Assembly: GCA_910589415.1 (NCBI GenBank)
Contig: OU342630.1
Span: forward strand, 72,846,186-72,910,185
Reading direction: 5' to 3'
DNA length: 64,000 nucleotides
Origin: Malachius bipustulatus
Taxonomy: Eukaryota > Arthropoda > Insecta > Coleoptera > Melyridae
The translations under genes and the position numbers were made by a program. Below are positions 1-12,003 of the stretch, piece by piece; within the stretch, counting starts at the first letter, position 1, and each line of letters begins with the position of its first letter. The notes beneath the pieces were generated by a model. That model worked only from the letters and a program-made list of their open reading frames with translations. It ran no database searches and was not told the DNA's origin.

Positions 1-1347
1 ATAGGTATGAATTCTATGAAAAGTTTACTGGTTTACGAGATCAGAATTTCACGAGGAAATTTCGAAAATGATAGGCAGCAAAATGACACTTTATGCCGCC
101 TAGGCAGAAAGAGTAAATTTTCGCAAATTGTCAAGTAAACTGTGAGGGCAAAGAAATCTCTGCTTGCTTGAAAACTTATTTTGCCTTAAAAAGATACAAA
201 GGGTTTTATTTGCTGATGAAATAAGTTTTTCAGAAATTATGTTAATTTGAGTTGATTATGTTAAACTGTTAATTTCCGAAAACTAAACGAGATCTATTCG
301 ATTTGATTTTTTAGTGTTTAATTTCAGTTCACTTGATAGTCCTCAATAACGCTCAAAACATACACTTTTTGAAATAACAATAACAAGAAATTAGTATTTC
401 TGAAATTTCTGAAATATTTTCAAAACTTTATGGACTTAATTTCAAATTTAGTTCTTTTTTTCTTTTGGCGAAAACTTTTAAATTAATTTATCGTAGGTAA
501 TAACCAAAACCAACGAACAATATTGAAATAATTATTTCTTAGATTTCTCTACATTGACCGAAAAATTATGTTTTGTGTGTAGTTTCAGGTATGAATTCTA
601 TGGAAACTTCTAATGGAAATTTCAGCAACGATCTTCCGTTGTGGTATTATAATTTATATCATTGAAATCAAGTTTTTGGTATTTGCATAATACGACACGT
701 AGTATGAATTAAAATCATTACATTTTTACAAAACTTCACATCTAGCTTTCCATTGAAGTGGGTAATCGGAAAAAATAATTAGTATAGTAATTACTTAATA
801 GTTAATTAATACCTATTAGTTAAGTTAACTATTAATTAAAATAATGAATTAAACCAAAGTGCGGATCCAAGAACTTGGACTTATTTTCTGAGATAAGGCT
901 TTAATTGAACCGTAGTAAGTATGTATATTGAAGGTAATTAGGTAATTTACATAATTTATTAATCTTATTAGTTATTTACATAACTATCTAGTTATATGAA
1001 AGTTAGCTTTTACGAGGTGATAGCCTAGTAGTGTAAGATTGCAAGTCCTGTAGGATAACTCTCATGACATGTTATGTTCCTATATAAAATTTTATCGAAG
1101 ATCACATAACAAAATGAAAAATATTATTAAAATTTATTTATTTATTTTTTAAAACATATCCACCATACAGCCTGGATAGGCCAATCAGCGGTGGGAGAGC
1201 ACGCATATACAAAATAAAGGAGAGCACATGGGAAATAAAAATGATTTTATTTATATGATCTAAAAATTTTTTTTTTCTCTAAAATTCTAAAATTTCTATG
1301 TCAATAAAAATACCCAAATCGCGACTTTGAGCGAAGTAAAGCTGTAG
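1..1347. other. AT-rich intergenic sequence, no gene seen
   Basis: No open frame of coding character is visible on either strand. The phrase GGTATGAATTCTATG occurs twice (near 4 and near 588), each followed by a short similar stretch. This suggests a small direct duplication, but its limits are not clear. Confidence 0.5.
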
Positions 1348-1526
1348 GAGTTGAATTACGACCAGGGTGACGACCAGACCTCGATTGTCGACTTTGTCAT
1401 TGAAGTGAGTAACCATTCTGTGAAACTCTTTGAAGAAGCTGGCCTAGAGAAGAATAATTCGGAATCCCCCGATGAAGAGAATCATGAACTGGAAACTTTC
1501 CACAAAATTTCATACATTCTGCAGGT
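1348..1526 (+). CDS. Possible orphan exon or gene fragment, unknown product
   Basis: An open frame of balanced codon use stands out from the surrounding AT-rich DNA. It is preceded by CTGTAG, which could be a splice acceptor, and starts E-L-N-Y-D-Q-G-D-D-Q. It is rich in Asp and Glu, with a segment VKLFEEAGLEKNNSESPDEE. Two donors are possible: GTGAGT after 1404, giving a 19-residue exon, or GTTTTT after 1526, giving about 60 residues. A stop codon lies just upstream in frame, so it cannot be a single-exon gene from a start further up. I do not recognise the family. It could be an exon of a gene reaching in from the left, or a decayed retrocopy. Nothing nearby joins to it convincingly. Confidence 0.25.
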
Positions 1527-1963
1527 TTTTGATTATTAATTAGTATAATTCGTGATCTGGACGTCAGAGGATCGGTGGACATTTTTTGATAATTTTAGCA
1601 CCATCAGCTACTATGTTAGATAAACAAACACCTGTTCTAGATAATCATTCGCGTAAGATTTTTCTGAGAAATCTCAAAGTGGCTGCCGTAAATTAAAAGC
1701 TCCGAGATCTCTATTTATATTCCAGCATTTCCTAATTTTTTTGTCTCGGGATTTTAGGAGCTTTAGAGGAGAACTTAAATGAAAAAGTTAATTGTAAAAG
1801 AAGCAAAAATTTGATGAACCAGTTAGGTACCAATAAAATTATGGTTCCAAAGTTGTCGAATTATTTTTCCTTTAATCAATAATAATGTCAGTGTTATTTT
1901 ACGGATTAAACTCCTCTTTTGTCAAATAAGATTATCAGAAAAGGTATTCTTATCACCACAATT

Positions 1964-2240
1964 GGGGTGATGTAGTGGCTAGCACGTTGGCCCGCCGAGC
2001 TGAGATAGACAGACATTGGTTCGAAACTCGCCAGCAGTCAACAATCATTTTGTTGTGCTTCTTAAGCCAAGATCGGGATCCACCTTGCGGAAGGCAATGA
2101 CAAACCACCGCATAGTACCTTGTCTAGTAAAACCTCTCAAAAAGTACCGTTTGTACTTCGGTGATAAAAGGGGAGGTCCTATAATATGTCTTCATGTGAA
2201 GTGATAGCTCGCTCACCACAGACATATGCGAGAGGTAATC
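1964..2240 (+). repeat. tRNA-derived SINE
   Basis: The head is tRNA-like: a pol III A-box-like TAGTGGCTAGCACGTTGG at about 1973-1990 and a B box GGTTCGAAACT at 2018-2028, at the spacing found in tRNA genes. The acceptor and anticodon stems do not pair as in a functional tRNA, so this is a SINE head rather than a tRNA gene. The body after 2060 includes a GCGGAAGGCAATGACAAACC phrase of a kind I recall from insect SINE bodies. The block is GC-richer than its flanks. The 3' limit is an estimate. Confidence 0.65.
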
Positions 2241-3165
2241 TATTGATACTCCAGTTGTGAATATTACACTTTAAGAAGACATCATGATAAAGGAAATATT
2301 GGAAAATGGGGAAATGATTTGACAAATTGTGAAATAACTAGGAAAAAAGAAAAGAAACATTTCAAAATTGAAATACTTAATTTAGGTAGATAGGTAGGTA
2401 CTGTTATGTATATAAACGGTTTTTATAGGTACGATAATAAACAATATTTTTTATATAATATGGCGAGTCGTTTTTTATATCGATTTATATGTATAATAAT
2501 GCATATTGTGCGGTCACTGCTCGCTGACCTAGAGCTATATCTACCTAGATCATGTGTAATAATAAGGTTAACTTCTCGTGGATTTTCCGGCCTGCGGCAT
2601 TAATGAAATACCTTATTGCTTTTGAGCTACCTACAATAAAACAGAACTTAAAAAGAGAATGCCCTCACTTATCCTCTAAATTCTAGATCATAAAAATATT
2701 GATATTTTTTTGTTGCTGTCGTTTATTTAATTCCCTATAACAAAAACATATTCGTGATTCTGAAATGAATGCGCGTCTTTTACTTGGAATTACATAATTA
2801 TATTCTACCTATATGTATTCATCAAGTTGAACCAGTCATAGGTATATACCTACCAATAGTTTTACTATTGGGAATTTCCAGATCTTTCCTTTAGTTCCAT
2901 TTACTGAATGCGTGCGTAAATAAGTCTGTAGGAACCAGATTTTGTTAAGAAGTAATTCGATGAACTGATTCTAAAAGTGACTAAGTACAAAATCTAAATT
3001 TTGTTGAACAATAAATTTCATTTGCATATTTATGAATATACAGCGCCCGCCAACAAGTTTCGCATCATATGGGAAACTTTTTAGTTTTCCATCTTTTTTG
3101 AATTTTTATTTGTCAGTAGTTTGTATTATTCAAAATCTGATTGATGAAAAAAGATTAAATTTGAG
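2241..3165. other. AT-rich intergenic sequence, no gene seen
   Basis: Only short chance frames are present. Runs of TAGGTAGGTA are scattered here as elsewhere in the window. Confidence 0.5.
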
Positions 3166-3413
3166 CACACTATACCTCAGTCGACCAACAGATATAGTAA
3201 TAAAACTGCGCAACATACTTTTAAGGTCCAAGTAGTCACATCTGTAGGCAGATAGTGCCTTATTTATTGGTTACCTGGTTCCGGTAAACCAATGAGAAGG
3301 GCATTCTAAGGTTTGTGTATATAAGTTTTGTGTATAAGGTCTACCTACCTGGATTGTAAACTCACCGCGCACTTTTATTACTATATCTTTTGGCCGTCTG
3401 AGGTATAGATCCA
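3166..3413. repeat. Short foldback (inverted repeat, about 46-bp arms)
   Basis: The left arm (about 3166-3211, CACTATACCTCAGTCG and onward to ACTGCGC) is matched in inverted form by 3367-3413, with a few mismatches. The loop is about 155 bases. This is typical of a small non-autonomous inverted-repeat element. No coding frame is inside. Confidence 0.6.
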
Positions 3414-3668
3414 TGGTGAGAATTTTAGTTCCAGAGAAATTGGCGTGTACAAAAACACGATATTCCGAAAACTAAGAGAGTTTTGAGAGGGACACTTGGT
3501 CAAAATTCGTTAGGTATTCATCAAATGTAATGTCAGTTATTAATTAGTTTTTCCTTATTTTTCTCAGTGTAATTTTTTATTTTGAATATTTTGACTGAAA
3601 TATTAGTTAATATTGTTTATAATAATTAAAAAAAAATAACATGAGTAAAACTAATAAAGGAGCGAAGC

Positions 3669-4085
3669 TTCCAAATTTAATAAAATTTCTGATATTTTTT
3701 GCTATGTTTTTGGTGCAAAACTGCAAAGCGTATTCGACATGCACGAAGAAAGCATCTTACAATTATTTTAATTTTTTTTTAATTTGATAAGAAATGAAAA
3801 TACAAAACGTTAATTTTGAAGGGTTGTCACAATGTTATTCTAGCTTATTATTTTTTTTTTTGCGAAATAGAGTTTTATCAAATTAAGATGGAATATTATC
3901 AGTGCATATTATAAGGGCTTTAAATTCGAACTAAAAAGTTTTTGTGACCTTATCGAATTTAGATCTCAATTTTGTTCAATTCTTATTAAATATAAAATAT
4001 GCTTGCACTTTTAGATGGTGTCTTCGTGTCGTATACGCTTTGCACGCAAAACAAAGAAAAATGTGACAAAAATTTTATTTAATTT
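3669..4085. repeat. Foldback element with about 75-85-bp arms
   Basis: The arm at 3671-3757 contains GCAAAGCGTATTCGACATGC. It is mirrored by 4013-4085, which contains CGTGTCGTATACGCTTTGCA. The arms match at most positions. The interior is AT-rich and non-coding. Confidence 0.6.
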
Positions 4086-5271
4086 GTTTATTTCGCTACT
4101 CATGGTATTAGTTTTTATTACTGTTGTTAATTTTTCGAATCGTTACGAATAATATTCACTAATACACTATTTCAAAATCAAAATTAACCTAAAAAATTAG
4201 CAAAAAGTAGAAAATTTCCACAGTTAACACTTTTTGGCCACCAAAAGATTAATTTCTTTCATAATTGACATTATAAATTTAATTAATATCTAACGAATTT
4301 TGTCCAAATTTTTCGCAAAACACTTTTAGTTTTCGAAATATCTTTTTTTTTTTTAATTTTGAAGTTTAGATTAACGCCTTTATCGCTGAAACGAAAAACA
4401 CTATATGGATTTGGTGTGCGCAAATTAATCTTTTGAAAATTACAAACTTAGGTATGATGCGAACTTTTTGACGAGCACTATCACGTGGGAACATAGAATT
4501 ATATACTTTATAACTATCTTACTATTATAAAATGAAAATCGCAAATTTCCATTTTTGAAGCAGTGTAGGTATATCGAAAACGGCTCTAAATATCGGAAAA
4601 TGGCTCATGTCTCTATCTTATAAGTTTTCAAGTGTCGTCAGATGAAAATTATCAAATATTCCATCACCCTGTATAAAAATTTCATCTACATCATATACGA
4701 TAGTACATGAAAAGTTAAAATAGGGACATACAGGGTGTCCCACGACCTGACTGCCATAGCTTAAGGGTAGGTGTAGTTTTTCAAGGCGATTCAGGATCTG
4801 GTTTTGAAATTTTCCTGAGGCCCTTCGTTTCGATTATACAGGGTGATTTGTGCAATTTGCCGAAATCTTTGATGAGCGATATCTTTTGAACGAATTGATC
4901 GAATTTAACGAAATTTGGTAGATATGCTCTACTAATGACACTTAATACTTCGCATTTTTCGCCGATTCGAAAACTGCAGGGCCGTAATAATTTTTTTTGA
5001 TATCTTTCAGCTTTGTCGAAAAGTTCAGCCTGTATGCATTTTATTCAAAGTTTGGTGCCATTTTCTGAAACTACGTGAAAAATGCTACAATTATGGTAGA
5101 AAAATACTTGGCATCATTAAACTGAATCGAGAAGATAATTCAGTTTTTTAGTTTTTTATTCGGAATTTCAATTCATGTGTTGTTCATAATTGAAGAAAAA
5201 TCAAATGTGGTTTTTTAAAACTTGCGTATTTTGTAGTTATTTCAAATAAATTTACTTTATCTACAGATTTA
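4086..5271. other. Intergenic sequence with TACAGGGTG-type element fragments
   Basis: No gene is seen. Phrases ACAGGGTGTCCCACG (near 4728) and TACAGGGTGATTTGTGC (near 4838) are terminus-like sequences shared in style with complete foldback elements elsewhere in the window. They are probably fragments or solo ends. Confidence 0.4.
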
Positions 5272-5568
5272 GCCAAGATTGGGGACCCTTCTACAGATTG
5301 TTTCGAGCTAAAAAAAAATTTTAAATGGTTTTTAGATTAATTTCAAGGTCAAGGAAATGTGTTGAGTTTGATGGTGGTCTCCTTGACCATTACCTGCACT
5401 GAATTGTAGTTTTCCTTCCCAACATTTGTGTTGATATTTTTCTTCCTGTTTCGTTTATGTGGATACTTATTTGTCTATGTGGTAATGTGTTAAATGTGTT
5501 ATTTATTTTGCTGTTAAAACTTATTCTTAGCTCGAAACAATCTGTAGAAGGGTCCCCAATCTTGGCAC
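5272..5568. repeat. Foldback with 40-bp near-perfect arms
   Basis: The arm GCCAAGATTGGGGACCCTTC (continuing to about 5313) is repeated in inverted form at about 5527-5567. The loop is about 215 bases and AT-rich. It abuts the larger palindrome that begins at 5566, so one may have inserted next to or into the other. Confidence 0.65.
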
Positions 5569-6513
5569 AATAAATATTATTGTAAATTTATTGACTTGCA
5601 AATTAATATGCGCACTTATATACACTTATACAGGGTGGCCCAGCGAAAACGTACCAGGCCTAATAACTTGAAAACTGAAGATGTACGCGAAAAACGCCGA
5701 AACCGGTCGATTTTGTTATCGAGGGGGACATATTTTCATGACAAATTTAACTAACCATGTTCAACCCTTTGGCAGGGGTAGCTACCCCTTTGCTTATCAT
5801 CATAGGGAACAGATATAAAGTGATACATTATTTGAAAGTTACTTGAATTCTCTTTACAACGATATCCAACATTTTGGGTTTCGCTTACATACAGGGTGGC
5901 CCAATAAAACGTGACTCGCCTTAATAACTTGAAAACTGAAGATGTACGCGAAGAACAAAAGAGAATTCAAGTAGCTTTCAAATGTTGTATCACTCGATAT
6001 CTATTCCCTATGATGATAAGCAAAGGGGTAGCTACCCCTGCTAAAGGGGTGAACTTGGGTAGTCAAATTTGTAACCAAAATATGCCTACTTCCATAACAA
6101 AATCGACCTGTTTCGGCGTTTTTCGCGTACATCTTCAGTTTACAAGTTGTTAAGGCGAGCGACGTTTTCGTTGGGCCACCCTGTATGTAAGCGAAAACCA
6201 AAATGTTGGATACCGTTGTAAAGAGAATTCAAGTAGCTTTCAAATGATGTATCACTCGATATCTGTTCTCTATGATGATAAGCAAAGGGGTAGCTACCCC
6301 TGCCAAAGGGATGAACTTGGGTACCTAGTTAAATTTGTCACGTAAATATGTCCCCCTCGATAACAAAATCGACCTGTTTCGGCGTTTTTCGCGTACATCT
6401 TCAGTTTTCAAGTTATTAGACCTGGTACGTTTTCGCTGGGCCACCCTGTATAAGTGTATATAAGTGCGCATATTAATTTGCAAGTCAATAAATTTACAAT
6501 AATATTTATTGTG
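5566..6513. repeat. Large palindromic element with a related palindrome nested in its centre
   Basis: The outer arms start CACAATAAATATTATTG at 5566 and are mirrored down to 6513. Inside them lie TACAGGGTGGCCCAGCG (about 5629) and its inverted copy CGCTGGGCCACCCTGTA (ending about 6451). At 5891-6185 there is a second, related pair, TACAGGGTGGCCCAATA and TTGGGCCACCCTGTA, so the same family seems to have inserted into itself. Short frames inside (for example 5911-6153) are by-products of the palindrome and not genes. Confidence 0.8.
5891..6185. repeat. Inner copy of the TACAGGGTGGCCCA palindrome
   Basis: This unit is about 295 bp with inverted ends TACAGGGTGGCCCAATA and TTGGGCCACCCTGTA. It lies at the centre of the larger palindrome at 5566-6513. 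It shares GAAGATGTACGCGAA and AGGGGTAGCTACCCC with the outer arms but is clearly diverged from them. Confidence 0.7.
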
Positions 6514-7988
6514 TTCGCACTATTTCGATCTGACTTTAATTATTGAAATCCAAAAAAAAAAAAAAAACAGTTTTCCGAAGAGCTATTTGAATATCTATCA
6601 GAATAGGAAGTCTGGTCCTGGTTAGTACCGTATATAGATACGGTACTAATACATACATATGAACATGCAAGGCCGTGGCCGATCATCATACGCGCGCTCC
6701 AGCACCGACAAAGTCCCGAAACTCACTCATATGTATGAGGACTATAAAAACAGCGGGACATCGAGGTCACGCTTTATGCAATTCAAATGCAAAATAAATG
6801 CAAATATCAAAATAATAATCGTGCTACTGTTAATTTCGAAGATATTCCTTGCCCTGAAAGTGCGAAGAAAAAAATAGCAAGCGACCGTAGTGTCAAAGAG
6901 GCCTTAGTTGTGACCTTAATATTAGTTTGCAATAGCTGTTTTTAGCTTCTTACCCACTCAGCACCCCTATTTCGCTCCTCGGTCCTGAAAAAAATGATGG
7001 AACTTAGGATACGTGGATGTAAATATTTACCCTTGATGCTGCTTATTTGATTACGTACATAATATTCTTATTGTATAGTTTCACAGGTAAACTGTTTTTT
7101 CTTGCATAAAAAATTATTTACCAATTCCTGCGCAATAATCGTATGGCCCTCTATCTTTAATAAAGCTATAGTCGAGACATTCCACCAAGGATTATATCCA
7201 TCAAACTTTATCCCTCTACCATCATACCATCAAACTTGCGATCGCTGTCATTTTCAAATATTAATGAGGTATTTCTTTCAAAAAAATTGTTTCTCAATAA
7301 TCAGTCATCACTACCTACTTACAGTTATGTAGTGACGTTATGAAACTGTTCGCACTTTTACCTGAAGAGGAAAATAGGTAGGTACTTAGGAAGAGTTATG
7401 TATGAAAGTAAAATTAATTTCCTAATGATAATTTCAGATCTAATGAGCTCTGATATAACAAAGCCTATACTTTATAATTTTATAGGTTTTCAGTGCATGG
7501 ATAAATTACCTACCTATATTAATATAACTGGTAGGTAATCTATTATAATTCACTTCAATTTATATTGTCACAATTTTGGAAGTACCTACCTAACATTATA
7601 TTTTTCCAGTCTACTAGTTTCAGAATATCATTTAGGAACAAAAGTACCTCCATAATACGTAATTAATATTCTTCGAAAGTGGGTCATGATATATCCACCG
7701 CGAAAATCGAAAACAATCATCACAAGGAAATAAACAAAACTTGAAGAAATGCACGTTGTGCAATAATATTGATGTTATAGTATGATTAATCCCTCAATCT
7801 TTCGACCTTGGTCAGGTTGCGATTGTCCAGTCCTATAGCAAATCCAGTTTAGTACCTATCCGGTACCCTGAAGTTGCGCCGACTACTATATGTAAACAAC
7901 GTCAACCATCGATACCATCATTCTTCATCAAGTTGTGATTTAGATAGTACCAGTACCGGTACCAGCTTATTTTGAATTATCAGGAATC
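6514..7988. other. Intergenic sequence upstream of the CRAL-TRIO gene
   Basis: No supported gene. A short GC-richer patch around 6660-6780 contains a 72-codon frame (6659-6877) with a hydrophobic C-terminal half, but no splice partners or recognisable family. I treat it as chance. Confidence 0.4.
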
Positions 7989-8082
7989 AGTCACAGCAAT
8001 CAAGTTGACAGTGCTCGAAGTGAATTTTTGTGTAGTGCAAGAAAATTTCTCTTTTAATAAAAATTAAGTGCTGATTTTAAAG
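7986..8082 (+). promoter_or_regulatory. Candidate initiator and non-coding first exon for the CRAL-TRIO gene
   Basis: An arthropod-type initiator TCAGTC lies at 7987-7992. About 90 bases downstream there is a possible splice donor AAAG|GTAATT at 8082/8083. The first coding exon begins right after an AG at 12001-12002 with one base before the ATG, so it would need an upstream 5'-UTR exon, and this is the best candidate I see. No TATA box is clear. Confidence 0.3.
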
Positions 8083-9630
8083 GTAATTTTTGTATACTTA
8101 TTTTACCTATATTTATTTAAAAATTCTTATTAGCAAAATAGTGCCCTATAAATTTAGGTAAATTATTATCAATCTTCTCTAAGTAGAATTATTTATTCAA
8201 ATTTTTGATTAAAATAACAGTTTTTCGACAAGCCACTAAATTTATTTTTACACACATGTTTCATTGCTTTTAGACATCACTAGACTAAGTTTTTTTTTCA
8301 ATTAAGTAGATACGTAATAATATAATATTGTTACGCGGTTATTACAACCTGCGAAACACGAGTAAGTTTGATTGAAAAAAAAAGAACTTATTAAAATAAA
8401 TTACATGTATCTAGGTGATATTATTAATCAACAATAAGAATTTTTTTGAACTAATTATTTTATGATTATTAAATCTTTTATTAGAACTTGTTAAGTGTTG
8501 AGTATTTTGTTGAATATGCTTTGAATAAATTAATTCACACTCGTTTCCGTGTAATTGGTACTTAATTAATAATTACTAGATATCAAAAGTAAAGTAATCA
8601 CTAACTCATTTAATAATTAAAAAATGTTTAATAATTAGCCAATTTTCTCTTCAAATTAACGTTCATCGGCATAATATTATTATTAATATCATCTTATTAT
8701 AAGAATAGGTTAAAAATTATTTAAGATACTTTCCAGATAATATTATGATACTTTCATGAATCTGCTCAATTTGATACAAAATAAAATGTTTCCTTTCATT
8801 GAAGGCATTAGCAACTTAAGAAACAACTTTTTCTTAATCAATTATCCTGAGTTTCTTGATGACAATGGTAAAAACCGCAGTTTGATATCTGCTTCCTATA
8901 TCTCGAGATATAGCCCTGCGAAAAAAACATTTATTACGTCATGATAAAAATTTATTAAAAAAAAACAAAACGAAAAATGCATTTATTTTCTTTAATTTGA
9001 CAAATTATGGGCACATATTTATCAGAATTTTGTCTCTCAAATTGATGTCCTGAAAGTCAGTTCCATTCGTTATTTTATTACACAAAAGCGATGGAGTATG
9101 GAATACTAGGTGGGTAGAATAATAATAACTTTCAGATATTTTTTTACTACTTACAGGGCGATCCATTATTTATGTCCAGAAGGAAAGGAGGCTCATTTCA
9201 AAAATAAAAAATTGAAACTTGTGGGATATTTCTGTAGTTAATAAATTAATAAAACGATATAAAAAACCCTATAAAATTTGAAAAAAATTCCAAGTTTTAT
9301 CCAAAAATAATTTTTAACCCACCATTTTGGAAACAATTTAAACAACTAGTTTTTCTGTGAAGCAATGTCAATAAATATTTTCACTCAGAAAAAAGTTACA
9401 CGCAAAAAGAATAAAAAAGAACAAATAATTGATTTTTTTTACAATTTTTTTTTTATTTTTGATACAAGAAATTTATGAATTTTTCTATAAGCTATTTAAA
9501 TGTAAAATCGCATTCTCTACAAAATATTTCTTATTAACTATACCTACTTGAATTTTGCTTTGTTTTCGAGATATACCTAATTAAGAAGTGATTAAAATTA
9601 TTGCTGAATATTCTCGTGTTTAGAATAATA
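8083..9630. other. AT-rich sequence, probable first-intron content
   Basis: No gene is seen on either strand. If the exon at 7986-8082 is real, this is the start of the first intron of the CRAL-TRIO gene. Confidence 0.4.
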
Positions 9631-10379
9631 TACCGTGTGTCCCCGGATAGGTGAAACGACTCTTAGAAAAGACAAAAATTTTTTGATTTTAATTTTAATT
9701 TTTTGAAGTTGAGCCCTGCTTGGCTAAAGAATAATTTCTAACAAAATTTTAGTTTTGAAAAATCAAGCATGCCTTGGAAATTTCCAACAAACCGATTTTT
9801 CTGTTGAGTAAAGTGCCTTTTATGTGGAAAATACGAAAAAATGTTATTTGAAAAAGTTGTTAAGAATCAACATTTAGGTCCGTATACCAAATTTCAAAAT
9901 CATAGGCCAACTTTTATTTTTTACATTTATTTTTATGTTTATTTCACAAATCAAATAATTTCATTTGTAACAAAGACTGATATTGACAGATTGCTATTGC
10001 TATGGATACAATTTGGTTTTTCCATGGCAGTCTTTGTTACAAAATAAAATCTTTGATTTGTGAAATAAAACATGAAAATAAATGAAAAAAATAAAAGTTG
10101 ATCTATGATTTTGAAATTTGGTATAGAGACCTAAATGTTGATTCTGAACAACTTTTTCAAATAACATTTTGTCGTTTTTGCCTCATAAAAGGGACTTTAC
10201 TCAACAGAAAAACCGGTTTCTTGGAAATTTCCAAGGCATGCTTGATTTTTCAAAACTAAAATTTTATTAGAAATTATTCTTTAGCAAAGCAGAGCTGAAC
10301 CCGAAAAAAAATTAAAACTGAAATCAAAAAATTTTTGTCTTTTATAAGAGTCGTTTCACCTATCCGGGGACACACGGTA
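9631..10379. repeat. Foldback element, family CCGTGTGTCCCC (copy 1)
   Basis: The ends are TA-CCGTGTGTCCCCGGATAGG and its inverted copy CCTATCCGGGGACACACGG-TA. The arms run several hundred bases, with shared GAATCAACATTTAGGTCC and its inverse. It is flanked by TA, as expected for a Tc1/mariner-type target duplication. It has no transposase. A close copy is at 50263-51006 and a related element with different arms is at 23449-24120. Confidence 0.8.
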
Positions 10380-12003
10380 TTTTAGCAGGTATGTTGATTT
10401 AGCAGTAAATGTATACTTACATAACATAATAGCTGCATACTAATTGGTCTTACAGTATAATTAAAAACATATAAGAAAACAATATAATAAATAGTAGGTA
10501 CCTACTATTTATCCTTATCCCTTTTTGTTCCATACCTCATGTGCAGAAAGAGATTTAACTTAAAAGATTGCTACAAGTAAGTAAAGTTAATTTGTTTATT
10601 ATTCATTAACGTAAATGACACTTCTGGAATTAACCAATCCCACACAGTAAATTAACTGTTCAACTAGGATAGTTAAATCTTACAAAAATCAGTTGTCGTC
10701 AAGTAAGTAATCCATTGCTTAACGATTTTATGAAGATAAGTCAACTTAATAATAGATCTGTTGCGTGATGATAGGCCGTAATTTCTGAAAAAGGGAGCAA
10801 TTCCTGAACCAAAGTCGATTTGTTATTAATAGGTAGGTATCTCAAAAATCCATTTGCCGATTTTTGTGAAATTTGCCAGTATTGTTCCAGTGACGTCCCA
10901 GAATAATATTGACAAAACTATGTAGTAGTAGTAGTATGGTGGGTTGGGGTGGTACACCCCAAGCGACTAGGCCACCGAGGGCCCTTTTCGCCTTACCCGA
11001 ACCATGGTGAAACTCCTACTCGAACCTCCCCGACCTTTTAATAAAGGCCAGAAGGTTGTTGTATGAGAGGAGTTTCATTTCTTCTTCTTGAAATAGGTAC
11101 AAAACTATGTACCTAGGTCACTAACTCTTTTTCAAATTTTATATTTTTTTCGGGTCAAGCAACTATAAAAGTACAACTTTTTTTGTCTCTTGATATATTT
11201 ACTGCCCACTCGGGACGCCACTGGAACTCATATTTATCATCTGGTTAGTGCTAACTTAATGTCTTATCACAGCTTAGTGCCAAATTTCACCAAAATCACA
11301 AAAAGACTATTTGAGATATTAATAAAAAAACTTTATTTTATTTTATTTTACACCCTATATCTTGAAAACCAGATTCATTATAGGTCTCTTCTACTCGAAG
11401 TTTGTTCAGGAATGCGCCCTTGGAATGACGGCCTATCATTAAGTAACACTCTGTATAATAACACATCGTGATTTATCGTGAAGGGATTAACATTTTTCAA
11501 ATACCACAGCAATTAATGTTACAAAATTTCTTAGATTTTCTGCATATCCGGTATATAAGTTACCAAATTATGCCCAGTTGAGGTAATGAGCAATAAGTTG
11601 GCTGAGTTGACATTTTGGCTGAACAAACGCGTTATACAACTTGGGATATTTGCATTTTTGTCTTTAGCTTGAAGTAGTATTGAAAAAAGGAGACGTTTAC
11701 ACCTGCCTTGAAGGGCTATTCATAATCGTTCAGTGAAAGCTGCATTAAAACCTATTGTTATCAACAATCAACCAATAATAACATACAGAATATTTTAAGT
11801 AACAAAGCAAGAGACCACTGTAATAATACCCACCCAAACAAACAAGTAATTGCGCTGTAGTGTGATCTTACATCAGCGCCATTAAATTTCCAATAATGTG
11901 TAATTTTATTGTTGTTTTAGAAATTTTTGTGTGCGAATAGAATAACTATAAACATTTACATAAGTTTTGCCCAATTATTGTCACAACAACGTCTATTAAC
12001 AGG
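10380..12003. other. Sequence upstream of the first coding exon, with a GC-rich patch
   Basis: No gene is recognised. The patch 10920-11080 (GGGTTGGGGTGGTACACCCC, then a C/G-rich stretch) is unlike its flanks and looks like a fragment of a repeated element, preceded by a short TAG run. The 93-codon frame at 11190-11471 has no homology that I recognise. Confidence 0.35.

Noticed and set aside
2017..2030. tRNA gene, from the B box GGTTCGAAACT and an A box upstream
   Set aside because: The stems do not pair as in a tRNA and a repeat body follows. It is better explained as a SINE head.
2870..2879. GGGAATTTCC, a perfect kappaB-like site
   Set aside because: It lies far from any gene start in the window, about 40 kb from the PGRP promoter. 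A ten-base match in AT-rich DNA is not strong evidence.
5911..6201. Overlapping frames on both strands
   Set aside because: They are produced by the palindrome and lie wholly inside inverted-repeat arms.
9841..10047. 68-codon plus frame
   Set aside because: It is part of the foldback element arm; the copy at 50263 does not keep it.
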